55,877 bases of DNA. It comes from Parvibaculum sp040390855. Lineage in GTDB: Bacteria > Pseudomonadota > Alphaproteobacteria > Parvibaculales > Parvibaculaceae. Below are positions 1 through 7,140 of this stretch, in pieces; the stretch's first letter is position 1, and every line of letters starts with the position of its first letter. The stretch lies in the NCBI GenBank assembly GCA_040390855.1, contig JAZJXO010000032.1:1-55877 (forward strand), given 5' to 3'. The notes beneath the pieces were generated by a model that did not search any database, was not told the DNA's origin, and saw nothing but the letters and a program-made list of their open reading frames with translations. Position numbers and translations under genes: made by a program.

Positions 1-8
1 ATCTCCTC

Positions 9-61
9 CAAAGGGAATCCCCTTTGAATCAGTCATATGTCATCCCGCTCTAAGCGTGTGA
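9..61 (+). other. Window edge: small inverted repeat, no recognisable gene
   Basis: The first 60 bases hold a 7-bp inverted repeat (caaaggg at 9-15, ccctttg at 20-26). One plus-strand frame is open from the window edge to a TGA at 59-61, so the 3' end of an upstream plus-strand gene is possible. The roughly 19 codons visible match nothing I know. The terminator-like hairpin just downstream fits a plus-strand transcript ending here. Confidence 0.25.
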
Positions 62-76
62 GCTGACAAATGAAGA

Positions 77-106
77 GAGCGCCGGAGTGATCCGGCGCTC
101 TTTTTT
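77..106 (+). terminator. Rho-independent terminator
   Basis: A perfect 10-bp GC-rich stem (gagcgccgga at 77-86, tccggcgctc at 91-100) with a 4-base loop is followed by six T at 101-106. The T-run is on the plus strand, so it should terminate a transcript entering from before the window. It also lies 20-45 bp beyond the fabI stop and may block minus-strand read-through, though the minus-strand tail is T-poor. Confidence 0.8.
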
Positions 107-123
107 ATTGCGATAAATGAAAA

Positions 124-972
124 CTATTCGTCGTCCGATTTCATTTCTTCGGCGCGGGGCAGCCCGATGATGTTGTAGCCGCTGTCGACGTAATGGATTT
201 CGCCGGTGACGCGGGCGGAAAGGTCCGAGAGCAGGTAGAGGCCTGCACCGCCGACATGTTCAAGCTCGATTGTTTCCTTGAGCGCGGAATGGGTCTTGTT
301 CCACTTGTGCACGAAGCGCGCATCGCCGATGGCAGAACCAGCGAGTGTGCGCATGGGGCCTGCTGAAATCGCATTGATACGGATGCCGTCGCGGCCCAGG
401 TCTGAGGCGAGATAGCGCACGCTGGCTTCGAGCGCGGCTTTGGCGACGCCCATCACGTTGTAGTTCGGCATGACGCGCTGTGAGCCTTCATAGGTGAGTG
501 TGATGATCGAGCCGCCGTTGGGCATGATCTCGGCGGCGCGGCGCGAAACCTCAACGAAGGAAAAGCAGGAAATATCCATCGAGCGCAGAAAATTTTCGCG
601 CGTTGTATCGGCGTAGCGGCCTTTAAGTTCGTTCTTGTCCGAGTAGGCGATGGCATGAACAAGAAAGTCGATGGTGCCCCATGTTTCTTTCAGGGTACGG
701 AAGACTGTGTCCATGCTCTGGCTGTCGGTGACATCGCAGGGCACGAGGATCTTCGAGCCGACGCTGTCGGCAAGCGGCTTCACGCGTTTGCCGAAGGCAT
801 CGCCCTGATAGGTGAAGGCAAGCTCTGCCCCGTGCTCGGCAAGCATTTTGGCAATACCCCAGGCGATGGAGTGATCGTTGGCAACGCCCATGATGAGGCC
901 GCGTTTGCCCTTCATCAGCGGCCCGCTCAGCGTCAGGGCCTTTTCGCCCGGCTTATGTTCAGACCCGTGCAT
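124..972 (-). CDS. fabI: Enoyl-[acyl-carrier-protein] reductase (NADH), FabI
   Basis: This gene encodes the short-chain dehydrogenase/reductase that performs the last reductive step of each type II fatty acid elongation cycle, reducing trans-2-enoyl-ACP. It has 282 residues. The FabI-type cofactor segment GLIMGVANDHSIAWGIAK lies near the N-terminus. The catalytic region YEGSQRVMPNYNVMGVAKAA contains the two FabI tyrosines and the lysine seven residues after the second. The usual start is near the MKGKRGLIMG stretch, so the first 19 residues may be an extension; an in-frame ATG for a shorter form is at 915. It is the last gene of a minus-strand fabA-fabB-fabI run, 33 bp after fabB, and is probably cotranscribed with it. 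The family is the target of triclosan-type inhibitors. Confidence 0.95.
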   Translation of the reverse strand: MHGSEHKPGEKALTLSGPLMKGKRGLIMGVANDHSIAWGIAKMLAEHGAELAFTYQGDAFGKRVKPLADSVGSKILVPCDVTDSQSMDTVFRTLKETWGTIDFLVHAIAYSDKNELKGRYADTTRENFLRSMDISCFSFVEVSRRAAEIMPNGGSIITLTYEGSQRVMPNYNVMGVAKAALEASVRYLASDLGRDGIRINAISAGPMRTLAGSAIGDARFVHKWNKTHSALKETIELEHVGGAGLYLLSDLSARVTGEIHYVDSGYNIIGLPRAEEMKSDDE

Positions 973-1005
973 TTTTATGCCCGTCTATATTCTTCATGCC
1001 CGCTC

Positions 1006-2235
1006 TCAGCCGTTATAGCGTTGAAAAGCTAATGTTGCGTTGGTGCCGCCAAAGCCGAAGCTGTTGGAGATGGCGAGATTAATCTTTGCGCCGTCAATCC
1101 GTTGACGAACGATATTGGCGGCGGCGACTTCGGGGTCGATCTCGTCGATATTGGCCGACGCCGCGATAAAACCGCTCTGCATCATCAGCAAGGTGTAAAT
1201 CGCTTCATGGACGCCGGCGGCCCCCTGCGCGTGGCCTGTCAGGGATTTCGTCGCGCTGATCGGCGGCGTATTGGGTCCGAAAACGTCGAGGATCGCTTTG
1301 ATTTCAGGAATATCGCCAACAGGTGTCGAGGTCGCGTGCGGGTTGATATAATCAACCGTCTGGCCCTTGACGTTTTCGAGTGCCATTTTCATGCAGCGCA
1401 CAGCGCCTTCGCCGGACGGGGCGACCATGTCGGCACCGTCAGCGGTCGCACCATAGCCCACGAGTTCGGCATAGATTTTTGCGCCGCGGGCTTTGGCGTG
1501 TTCAAGCTCTTCGAGAACGAGAATGCCGCCGCCGCCGGAGATGACGAAACCGTCGCGGTCCTTGTCGTAGGCGCGGCTCGCCTGTTGCGGTGTGGCATTG
1601 CGTTTGGCCGACATCGCACCCATTGCGTCGAAGAGGACGGAGAGCGTCCAGTCGAGTTCCTCGCCCCCGCCGGCAAACATGATGTCCTGCTTGCCCCACT
1701 GGATCATTTCAGCGGCATTGCCGATGCAGTTGGCCGATGTCGAACAGGCCGAGCTGATCGAATAATTGACGCCTTTGGTTTTGAACCATGTCGAGAGATT
1801 GGCCGAGCAGGTCGATGACATGGCTTTCGGCACCGCGAAGGGGCCGACTTTTTTCGGACCCTTGACGGGTTCGGTGCGCGCCATATCGGCGGCGGCGACA
1901 ATCGCTCTGGTCGAAGGACCGCCCGAGCCGACGATCAGACCGGTACGCGGATGCGAGACGAGTTCATCGGGAAGGCCCGCATCCGTGATCGCCTGCTGCA
2001 TGGCGACGGCGGCATAGGCCGCACCGTCCCCCATGAAGCGGCGCGCGCGACGGTCAACGGCGGTTTCGAGATCAATTTTGAGGCTGCCATGAACCTGGCT
2101 GCGGAAGCCCATCTCGGCATAGACGTCCGACTTGACGATGCCGGAGCGGCCTTCGCGCAAGCTCGCCTGGACTTCCTGCGTATTGTTCCCGATGGAGGAA
2201 ACGATCCCCATACCGGTTACGACCACTCGCCTCAT
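1006..2235 (-). CDS. fabB: 3-oxoacyl-[acyl-carrier-protein] synthase I, FabB
   Basis: This is the condensing enzyme that extends acyl-ACP with malonyl-ACP. FabB forms are needed to elongate the cis-unsaturated intermediates made by FabA. The 409 residues match the family length. The nucleophilic cysteine is in YSISSACSTSANCIGNA, and the two catalytic histidines are in NPHATSTPVGD and KSLTGHAQGAAGVHEA. The C-terminal glycine-rich FGFGGTNATL is present. It lies 63 bp downstream of fabA on the same strand. The fabA-fabB pair identifies the anaerobic-type unsaturated fatty acid route and separates this protein from FabF. Confidence 0.95.
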   Translation of the reverse strand: MRRVVVTGMGIVSSIGNNTQEVQASLREGRSGIVKSDVYAEMGFRSQVHGSLKIDLETAVDRRARRFMGDGAAYAAVAMQQAITDAGLPDELVSHPRTGLIVGSGGPSTRAIVAAADMARTEPVKGPKKVGPFAVPKAMSSTCSANLSTWFKTKGVNYSISSACSTSANCIGNAAEMIQWGKQDIMFAGGGEELDWTLSVLFDAMGAMSAKRNATPQQASRAYDKDRDGFVISGGGGILVLEELEHAKARGAKIYAELVGYGATADGADMVAPSGEGAVRCMKMALENVKGQTVDYINPHATSTPVGDIPEIKAILDVFGPNTPPISATKSLTGHAQGAAGVHEAIYTLLMMQSGFIAASANIDEIDPEVAAANIVRQRIDGAKINLAISNSFGFGGTNATLAFQRYNG

Positions 2236-2298
2236 GGCTGCCTCATCTCGTTCAGTGAAAAGAAATCAAACATCTGCAATGGACGTCGGGGGCTGCAT

Positions 2299-2817
2299 TC
2301 ACGCAGGCTTGTCTTCCGTTTGCAGACCAACTTTCATGTCGGTGATTGTATAGGCAAGTTCGTCATCTGCGTAGATGGTGCAATCGGCGACGCCCAGCAC
2401 GAGGCGGCGGTTGATGACGCGCTTCAACTGGATGTTATAGGTGATTTTCTTGTTGGCGGGCGTGACCATCGAGGCGAATTTCACTTCGCCCACACCGAGC
2501 GCGCGGCCTTTGCCTTTGCCATCAATCCAGCCGAGAAAGAAACCCAGAAGCTGCCAGGCACCGTCGAGCCCTAAACAGCCCGGCATGATCGGATCACCTT
2601 CAAAATGGCAGGGGAAGAACCACAGATCCGGCGTGATGTCGAATTCGGCGCGGATGAGGCCCTTGTCATGCTCGCCGCCCTTGTCGGCGATTTCGAGAAT
2701 GCGGCTGATCATCAGCATGGGCGGCAAAGGAAGCTGGGCATTGCCGGGGCCGAACATGCGGCCATGACTGCATTCGAGCAACTCTTCCAACGTGTAGCTT
2801 GATTTTTGTTCGGCCAT
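2299..2817 (-). CDS. fabA: 3-hydroxydecanoyl-[ACP] dehydratase/isomerase, FabA
   Basis: This hot-dog-fold enzyme dehydrates 3-hydroxydecanoyl-ACP and isomerises the product to cis-3-decenoyl-ACP, the branch point to unsaturated fatty acids. It has 172 residues, the normal length. The active-site block FPCHFEGDPIMPGCLGLDGAWQL carries the catalytic histidine and, 14 residues later, the aspartate. It is first in the minus-strand fabA-fabB-fabI run and divergent from irr with about 395 bp between. Rhizobial genomes often keep fabA next to irr, which supports both calls. I see no convincing FabR or FadR site upstream. Confidence 0.95.
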   Translation of the reverse strand: MAEQKSSYTLEELLECSHGRMFGPGNAQLPLPPMLMISRILEIADKGGEHDKGLIRAEFDITPDLWFFPCHFEGDPIMPGCLGLDGAWQLLGFFLGWIDGKGKGRALGVGEVKFASMVTPANKKITYNIQLKRVINRRLVLGVADCTIYADDELAYTITDMKVGLQTEDKPA

Positions 2818-3212
2818 TCCCGCTCACTCATTGAGAGCCTTTGCCATCGGGTCTTTGTGACCCGCGACAGGCTTTATCTTCTCATTCGGGAGCCTTGCAA
2901 AGCTCCCTGATTTGCTTCCTCGTCTGCGCTTCCTAACATATAGGGAGGCGAGCGGAAACCTGCTTATATTCTTGTCTGTCGGTTACGGGCGTGTTGGCGG
3001 AGCCGGAAAAAAAGGGCGTGAATGGCCGTTTTGCCGGATGCGGCGGGGGTGAGACAATAGCCATGCAAAAGGTGATGCCATTCTGCCTTGACATTGGGCA
3101 GGGCGTGGCCCATTTTGAAGTTTGTAATGGTTCCAAAAAGTCATGGTTTTGAATAGAATCATGGTCTGGAATCTGTCGCCTGAGTGAGAACTCTTTTGAA
3201 AGAAGCTAGATC
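2818..3212 (+). other. Divergent fabA/irr intergenic region
   Basis: About 395 bp without a supported gene. A hairpin (gggagc at 2889-2894, gctccc at 2902-2907) lies in the fabA leader. Close to irr, catgg occurs at 3142 and 3160, and gaatagaatc at 3151-3160 holds one half of the palindrome seen intact before the rubrerythrin gene. The second half is not conserved. I cannot place promoters with confidence. Confidence 0.4.
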
Positions 3213-3638
3213 GTGAAAGAGGAACGTCCTTTTGCCCAGACTTTGACGCGACTGCGCGATGCCGGCCTTCGCCCGACGCGTCAGCGGTTGGCGCTGGGCC
3301 GTCTCCTGTTTGATAGCGGCGACCGCCATGTAACGGCTGAAGCGCTCCACGAGGAAGCCCAGAAAGCGGGCGTCAGCGTCTCGCTCGCCACCGTTTACAA
3401 CACGCTGCACCAGTTCACCGACGCGCATCTGCTGCGTGAAGTGGTGGTGGACAGCTCCCGCACCTATTTCGACACGAATGTGTCCGACCATCATCATTTC
3501 TTTGTCGAGAATTCCGGCCACCTTATGGACATTGACGGCGGCAAGATCGCAGTCATGGGCCTGCCGGAAGCACCCGAAGGCACGAGCCTTGCCCGTGTTG
3601 ATGTGATCGTCCGGCTTGCGGGCGATCCGCGGAACTGA
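3213..3638 (+). CDS. irr: Fur-family iron response regulator, Irr type
   Basis: Fur-superfamily transcription factor of 141 residues. Irr proteins sense iron through heme rather than Fe2+, accumulate when iron is low, and bind ICE/Irr-box sites. The N-terminal winged helix contains GLRPTRQRLALGRLLF and the recognition-helix region SVSLATVYNTLHQF. The triple-histidine DHHHFF, the heme-linked motif of rhizobial Irr, replaces the usual Fur metal ligands. The N-terminal heme regulatory motif of Bradyrhizobium Irr (Gly-Cys-Pro) and the C-terminal Cys-x-x-Cys of many Fur proteins are absent, so this resembles the Rhizobium/Brucella form. The start is GTG with a purine-rich site at 3198-3205. Its position beside fabA and the palindrome after its stop agree with the assignment. 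Confidence 0.88.
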   Translation: MKEERPFAQTLTRLRDAGLRPTRQRLALGRLLFDSGDRHVTAEALHEEAQKAGVSVSLATVYNTLHQFTDAHLLREVVVDSSRTYFDTNVSDHHHFFVENSGHLMDIDGGKIAVMGLPEAPEGTSLARVDVIVRLAGDPRN

Positions 3639-3662
3639 ACTCCAGTTGCTATTCAGTCTTAG

Positions 3663-3676
3663 TTAGAATGATTCTA
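3663..3676 (+). promoter_or_regulatory. Irr-box/ICE-like palindrome before the rubrerythrin gene
   Basis: The sequence ttagaatgattcta contains a perfect 13-bp palindrome around one central base (tagaat-g-attcta at 3664-3676). It closely resembles the rhizobial iron control element core, a TTAGAA half-site facing a TTCTAA half-site with 2-3 bases between. It sits 25 bp after the irr stop and about 130 bp before the rubrerythrin start, in a gap with no other gene. Irr binding is an inference from sequence and from the adjacent irr gene. A second, weaker signal (gtccggtccggac, 3722-3734) lies nearer the start. Confidence 0.7.
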
Positions 3677-3805
3677 GTGTGTTGACCAGACACATGGGGC
3701 GCTTCTATGATTTGATTAACCGTCCGGTCCGGACGGAGGATGGATTGCACCATGCGGGACGTTTGCAGGTCCGCGAAGGGTGCCTCTAGGGTGGAGGAAC
3801 AGAAC

Positions 3806-4228
3806 ATGACATCGCTTGCCAAATCAAAAACCGTTGAAAACCTCAAAGCCGCCTTTGCCGGTGAAAGCCAGGCGAACCGCCGCTATCTCTATTTCGCGCA
3901 GAAGGCCGACGTCGAAGGCTACAATGACGTGGCCGCCGTCTTCCGCTCGACCGCCGAAGGCGAGACGGGCCATGCGCATGGCCATCTCGAATTCATGGAA
4001 GAAGTGGGCGATCCCGCAACGGGCGAACCCATTGGCGCGACGGACCTGAACCTCAAGGCCGCGATTGCCGGCGAGACGCATGAATATACCGACATGTATC
4101 CCGGCATGGCGCGCACCGCACGCGAAGAAGGCTTTGACGAAATCGCCGAATGGTTCGAAACGCTGGCCAAAGCCGAAAAGAGCCATGCCGGCCGCTTCCA
4201 GAAAGCACTCGACAGCCTGAATAGCTGA
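3806..4228 (+). CDS. Rubrerythrin family protein, diiron domain only
   Basis: Ferritin-like diiron protein of 140 residues. The family reduces hydrogen peroxide at a non-heme diiron centre in the cytosol. The four-helix ligand set is visible: E20 (AGESQAN), E53 and H56 in ETGH, E90 (AGETHEY), and E124 with H127 in EKSH. It lacks the C-terminal rubredoxin domain (no Cys-x-x-Cys pairs), so electrons must come from another protein; the Fe-S protein encoded next is a candidate. It also lacks the membrane domain of MbfA. I chose the ATG preceded by gtggagg at 3791-3797; an upstream ATG at 3740 has no good ribosome site and adds 22 unusual residues. The Irr-box-like palindrome upstream suggests iron control. 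Confidence 0.88.
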   Translation: MTSLAKSKTVENLKAAFAGESQANRRYLYFAQKADVEGYNDVAAVFRSTAEGETGHAHGHLEFMEEVGDPATGEPIGATDLNLKAAIAGETHEYTDMYPGMARTAREEGFDEIAEWFETLAKAEKSHAGRFQKALDSLNS

Positions 4229-4244
4229 CGTCCGACAGGATCGA

Positions 4245-4277
4245 GAGGGGAGGCGGGGTTGCCTCCCCTCAACTTGT
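4245..4277 (+). terminator. Hairpin after the rubrerythrin gene
   Basis: A perfect 10-bp stem (gaggggaggc at 4245-4254, gcctcccctc at 4261-4270) with a 6-base loop is followed by an interrupted T-rich stretch (aacttgtcttt). It lies 17 bp after the rubrerythrin stop and 31 bp before the next start. It may be a partial terminator or mRNA stabiliser that lets the small upstream protein be made in excess over the Fe-S protein. Confidence 0.55.
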
Positions 4278-4301
4278 CTTTGGGCGAGGTCGGGAGGGAC
4301 C

Positions 4302-5648
4302 ATGAAAGAAGGCAGTACGCAAGCGCCGACGCGGCATCCTTTGGCGTGGCGCGAGCCTGACTTTTACGACGAGGCCAAACTCGACGAGGAATTGCGCCGC
4401 GTCTTCGACATCTGCCACGGTTGTCGCCGCTGTTTCAATCTTTGCGACAGTTTCCCGCGCCTCTTCGATCTCGTGGATGCTTCGCCTACGGAGGAACTGG
4501 ACGGTGTGACGTCGGATCAGTTCGGACCCGTGATCGACGCCTGCACGCTTTGCGACATGTGCTTTATGACGAAGTGCCCCTATGTGCCGCCGCATGAATT
4601 CAATCTCGACTTTCCGCACCTGATGCTGCGCTACCGCGCGGTCGAAGCAAAAGAACACGGCTTTCCCTTCGTACCGTCCGAACTCGGCAAGACCGATCGC
4701 AACGGCACGCTGGCGGCACCTGTTGCACCGCTCGCAAACTGGGGCTCGGCAAAAGGCAACAAGCTGACAAGGCCAGTACTTGAAAAGCTCGCAGGGATTG
4801 ATGCGCGTGCGGAACTGCCGAAATTTTACGGCAAGACGTTTACGATGCGGGCCAAAGCGCAGGACAAGGCAGGGATAGCCGCGCCCAAAGACGCGCCCGC
4901 CAAGGGACGCAAGGCGGCGATCTTTGCGACATGCTTCATCAATTACAACAATCCCGCTGTGGGCGAGGCCGCGCGTCTCGTGCTCGCGCATAATGGCGTC
5001 GAAACACGCGTCGCCTATCCCGGTTGTTGCGGGATGCCGTTTCTGGAACAAGGCAATATCGAAAAAGTGGCCGCGCAGGCAGAAAAAGTCGCAGCCGAGA
5101 TGTGCGCGCTCATTGATGAAGGCTATGACATCGTGACGCTCACCGCATCCTGCGGACTGATGTTCAAATTCGAATGGCCGCTCATTCTGCCCGACAATGC
5201 CGATGTGCGGAAGCTCGCGCAGGCCACCTATGACATTGATGAATATGTGGTTGATATTGCAAAGAAAGAGGGGCTGGCCGAAGGGCTGAAGCCCGTCGAG
5301 GGCGGCGTGACAGCGCATCTTGCCTGCCACGCGCGCGCGCAAAACATGGGACCGAAATCAGCCGAGATGATGCGCCTTGTGCCGCAACTGAAAGTCGATG
5401 TTGTAGAGCGCTGCTCGGGTCATGGCGGCACATTCGGTGTGATGAAAGAAACCTTTGATGTGGCGATGAAAGTCGGGAAAATTGCGGCGAAGAATGTCGC
5501 CAAGACCGACAACAAATACGTCACGTCCGATTGCCCGCTTGCGGCCAAGCATCTCGTGCAGGAAATTGACGAGATGGGCGAAAAGACACCGCCCACCATG
5601 CAGCATCCGATCGAGATCATGGCGCGCGCCTGGGGCCTGATTGAGTGA
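4302..5648 (+). CDS. Fe-S binding protein, GlpC/heterodisulfide-reductase (CCG domain) type
   Basis: A 448-residue protein with two ferredoxin-like cysteine clusters and two CCG-type modules. Cluster 1 is C38, C41, C44, C48 (CHGCRRCFNLC). Cluster 2 is C81, C84, C87, C92 (CTLCDMCFMTKC). The C-terminal half has CFINYNNP followed by the CCG block PGCCGMPFLEQGN, then CHARAQ with a variant CSGHGG block. This is the architecture of GlpC, GlcF and HdrB/D subunits, which pass electrons through 4Fe-4S clusters. No flavin domain is encoded nearby, so the substrate is unknown. Position between a rubredoxin-less rubrerythrin and a DUF3501 protein suggests electron delivery for peroxide reduction (inference). 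The start has a strong site, gggaggg at 4292-4298. Confidence 0.8.
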   Translation: MKEGSTQAPTRHPLAWREPDFYDEAKLDEELRRVFDICHGCRRCFNLCDSFPRLFDLVDASPTEELDGVTSDQFGPVIDACTLCDMCFMTKCPYVPPHEFNLDFPHLMLRYRAVEAKEHGFPFVPSELGKTDRNGTLAAPVAPLANWGSAKGNKLTRPVLEKLAGIDARAELPKFYGKTFTMRAKAQDKAGIAAPKDAPAKGRKAAIFATCFINYNNPAVGEAARLVLAHNGVETRVAYPGCCGMPFLEQGNIEKVAAQAEKVAAEMCALIDEGYDIVTLTASCGLMFKFEWPLILPDNADVRKLAQATYDIDEYVVDIAKKEGLAEGLKPVEGGVTAHLACHARAQNMGPKSAEMMRLVPQLKVDVVERCSGHGGTFGVMKETFDVAMKVGKIAAKNVAKTDNKYVTSDCPLAAKHLVQEIDEMGEKTPPTMQHPIEIMARAWGLIE

Positions 5649-5656
5649 GTATAAAA

Positions 5657-6247
5657 ATGGCTAAATTCGCGATCACGTCTGCCGATATATTGCCCTATGC
5701 GCAATATGCCTCGGAGCGCAAGACGCGCCGCGCCGCGATCACGGACCTGAAACGTCCGCGCCGGATCGCGGTCGGGCCATTCGCGACATTCTATTTTGAA
5801 AACTTTGCGACCATGCTGCATCAGGTCCATGAAATGCTGCATATCGAGCGCGGTGGTGCAGAGCAACTGGCTGATGAACTCGCCGCTTACAATCCGCTCA
5901 TTCCGCAAGGCTCGGAACTTGTGGCGACTTTGATGTTTGAAATTGACGACGAGGTGCGGCGCGAGCGCGAGTTGCGCCGTCTCACCGGTGTTGAAACGAA
6001 AATCCATTTCGAGGTAGGCGACATCCGCGTTGATGCGGTGGTGCCCGAAGGCGAGATCGAACGTACCAAAGCGGATGGTAAAACCTCATCCGTGCATTTT
6101 CTGCATTTTCCGTTTTCGCCTGAAGCGATCAGAAAGTTTCGGGATCCCTCGGTGCGCGTGATGCTTGCCATCACCCATGAAAATTACGGCCATATGGCGT
6201 TGGTGGACGGCGCGGCGCGAGCCTCGCTTACCGCAGATTTCGCTTGA
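5657..6247 (+). CDS. DUF3501 family protein
   Basis: Resembles DUF3501 proteins, which have no assigned biochemical function and are found beside rubrerythrin and GlpC-like Fe-S genes in proteobacteria. The predicted product has 196 residues and is soluble and rich in charged residues, with no signal peptide or membrane segment. Conserved-looking parts are ADILPYAQYASERKTRRAAI near the N-terminus, the central MLHQVHEMLHIE and a C-terminal ITHENYGHMALV. The histidines and acids (HQVHEMLHIER, HENYGH) could bind metal, but I do not assign that. An alternative GTG at 5645 overlaps the Fe-S gene stop; I prefer the ATG because MAKFAITSADIL matches the usual family start. Translational coupling to the Fe-S gene is likely. 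Confidence 0.7.
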   Translation: MAKFAITSADILPYAQYASERKTRRAAITDLKRPRRIAVGPFATFYFENFATMLHQVHEMLHIERGGAEQLADELAAYNPLIPQGSELVATLMFEIDDEVRRERELRRLTGVETKIHFEVGDIRVDAVVPEGEIERTKADGKTSSVHFLHFPFSPEAIRKFRDPSVRVMLAITHENYGHMALVDGAARASLTADFA

Positions 6248-6249
6248 GA

Positions 6250-6879
6250 TTATTCGAAATTTTCGCGGGCATAAGCGCCCCAGATTTCCGAGCGCATGAC
6301 CCAGCCCTCATAGCCGTTGACTTCTAACTCGCACCAGAGGTCCTGACAGAAGGGTAACCGGGCGATGACGCCGACTTCGGCGAAGGCGACGACTTTTGAT
6401 TTTTCCGATGGCTCGGTAAAGAGCGGCACGGGCGCGGGCGCGTCCGTGACTTTACCGGCTACCTCGGGCTTGCCCATGACAATGGCGCTGCGTCGTCCGT
6501 CGAGCATGGCATGCCAGACCCAGCCGGTCGCGCCGTCATGGTCGCGGATTTTCCGCCAGCGCCCGCTCTCGGCGATGATTTCGACAGGCAGGCCTTTGCG
6601 CTTGAAAACCCAGATGATCTGATTGTCGGGGCCGGGACCGCGGCGCACATTGATACGGGCGGATTTGAGGCTGACAAAACGGGGAACAGGCAGGCCGGTG
6701 TCGGAGCCTATGCCGTCTTTCTCTTTGGAGGCGGCCGTTACGGGGGCTTTGGCGGGCGCCTTTTCGGGCGCCTTGTCGGCAGCGTGAAGCGGCAGGACCA
6801 GTCCCGCCGCAAAGAGCAGAGCCAGACCGGCAGGCCTTGAGGGTTTGAAAGAACACTGCCGGAACATTTCCCGAAACAT
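6250..6879 (-). CDS. Secreted SH3-domain (COG3807-like) protein
   Basis: Predicted exported protein of about 209 residues. A hydrophobic segment (GLALLFAAGLVLPLHA) after basic residues forms a probable signal peptide cleaved after HAA. An Ala/Lys/Pro linker (DKAPEKAPAKAP) leads into two bacterial SH3-like repeats: SARINVRRGPGPDNQIIWVFKRKGLPVEI through WRKIRDHDGATGWVW, and VPLFTEPSEKSKVVAFAEVGVIARL through GYEGWVMRSEIWG. Such domains usually bind cell-wall peptides; no enzymatic domain is present. The stop is 2 bp from the DUF3501 stop (convergent). An upstream in-frame ATG at 6939 would bury the signal peptide, so I chose 6879. It is divergent from the 2-hydroxyacid dehydrogenase, a pairing I recall from other alphaproteobacteria. 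Confidence 0.75.
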   Translation of the reverse strand: MFREMFRQCSFKPSRPAGLALLFAAGLVLPLHAADKAPEKAPAKAPVTAASKEKDGIGSDTGLPVPRFVSLKSARINVRRGPGPDNQIIWVFKRKGLPVEIIAESGRWRKIRDHDGATGWVWHAMLDGRRSAIVMGKPEVAGKVTDAPAPVPLFTEPSEKSKVVAFAEVGVIARLPFCQDLWCELEVNGYEGWVMRSEIWGAYARENFE

Positions 6880-7140
6880 GGCGATGATCGGCTTCTTTCT
6901 GGCGAGAGGTCCGTTGGCGGCCTGACAGGACCTGATCAAGATCTGACAATGAGCAAGGGTAAGTGATTTGCCTCGCTTACTTTATCGCAAGGGCCGCCCC
7001 GACGGGTCAAGGTGGGCAGCGTCTTCGGCCCCGATATTATGGGTTCTGGCCCCGAAACGCGCTTTGTCGCCTGAGGCTCCCAATGCTAGACAAGGGGGGC
7101 GCTATTGCTCCCCTCGACTTTCCCAAGGCCCGTATCCTCC

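Noticed and set aside
3151..3165. Second Irr box before irr (autoregulation)
   Set aside because: Only one half-site (tagaat) is present; the opposing half does not match.
3213..3638. Canonical Fur or Zur, or an Irr with a heme regulatory motif
   Set aside because: The triple-histidine motif and lack of Cys-x-x-Cys favour Irr. The Gly-Cys-Pro heme motif of Bradyrhizobium Irr is absent.
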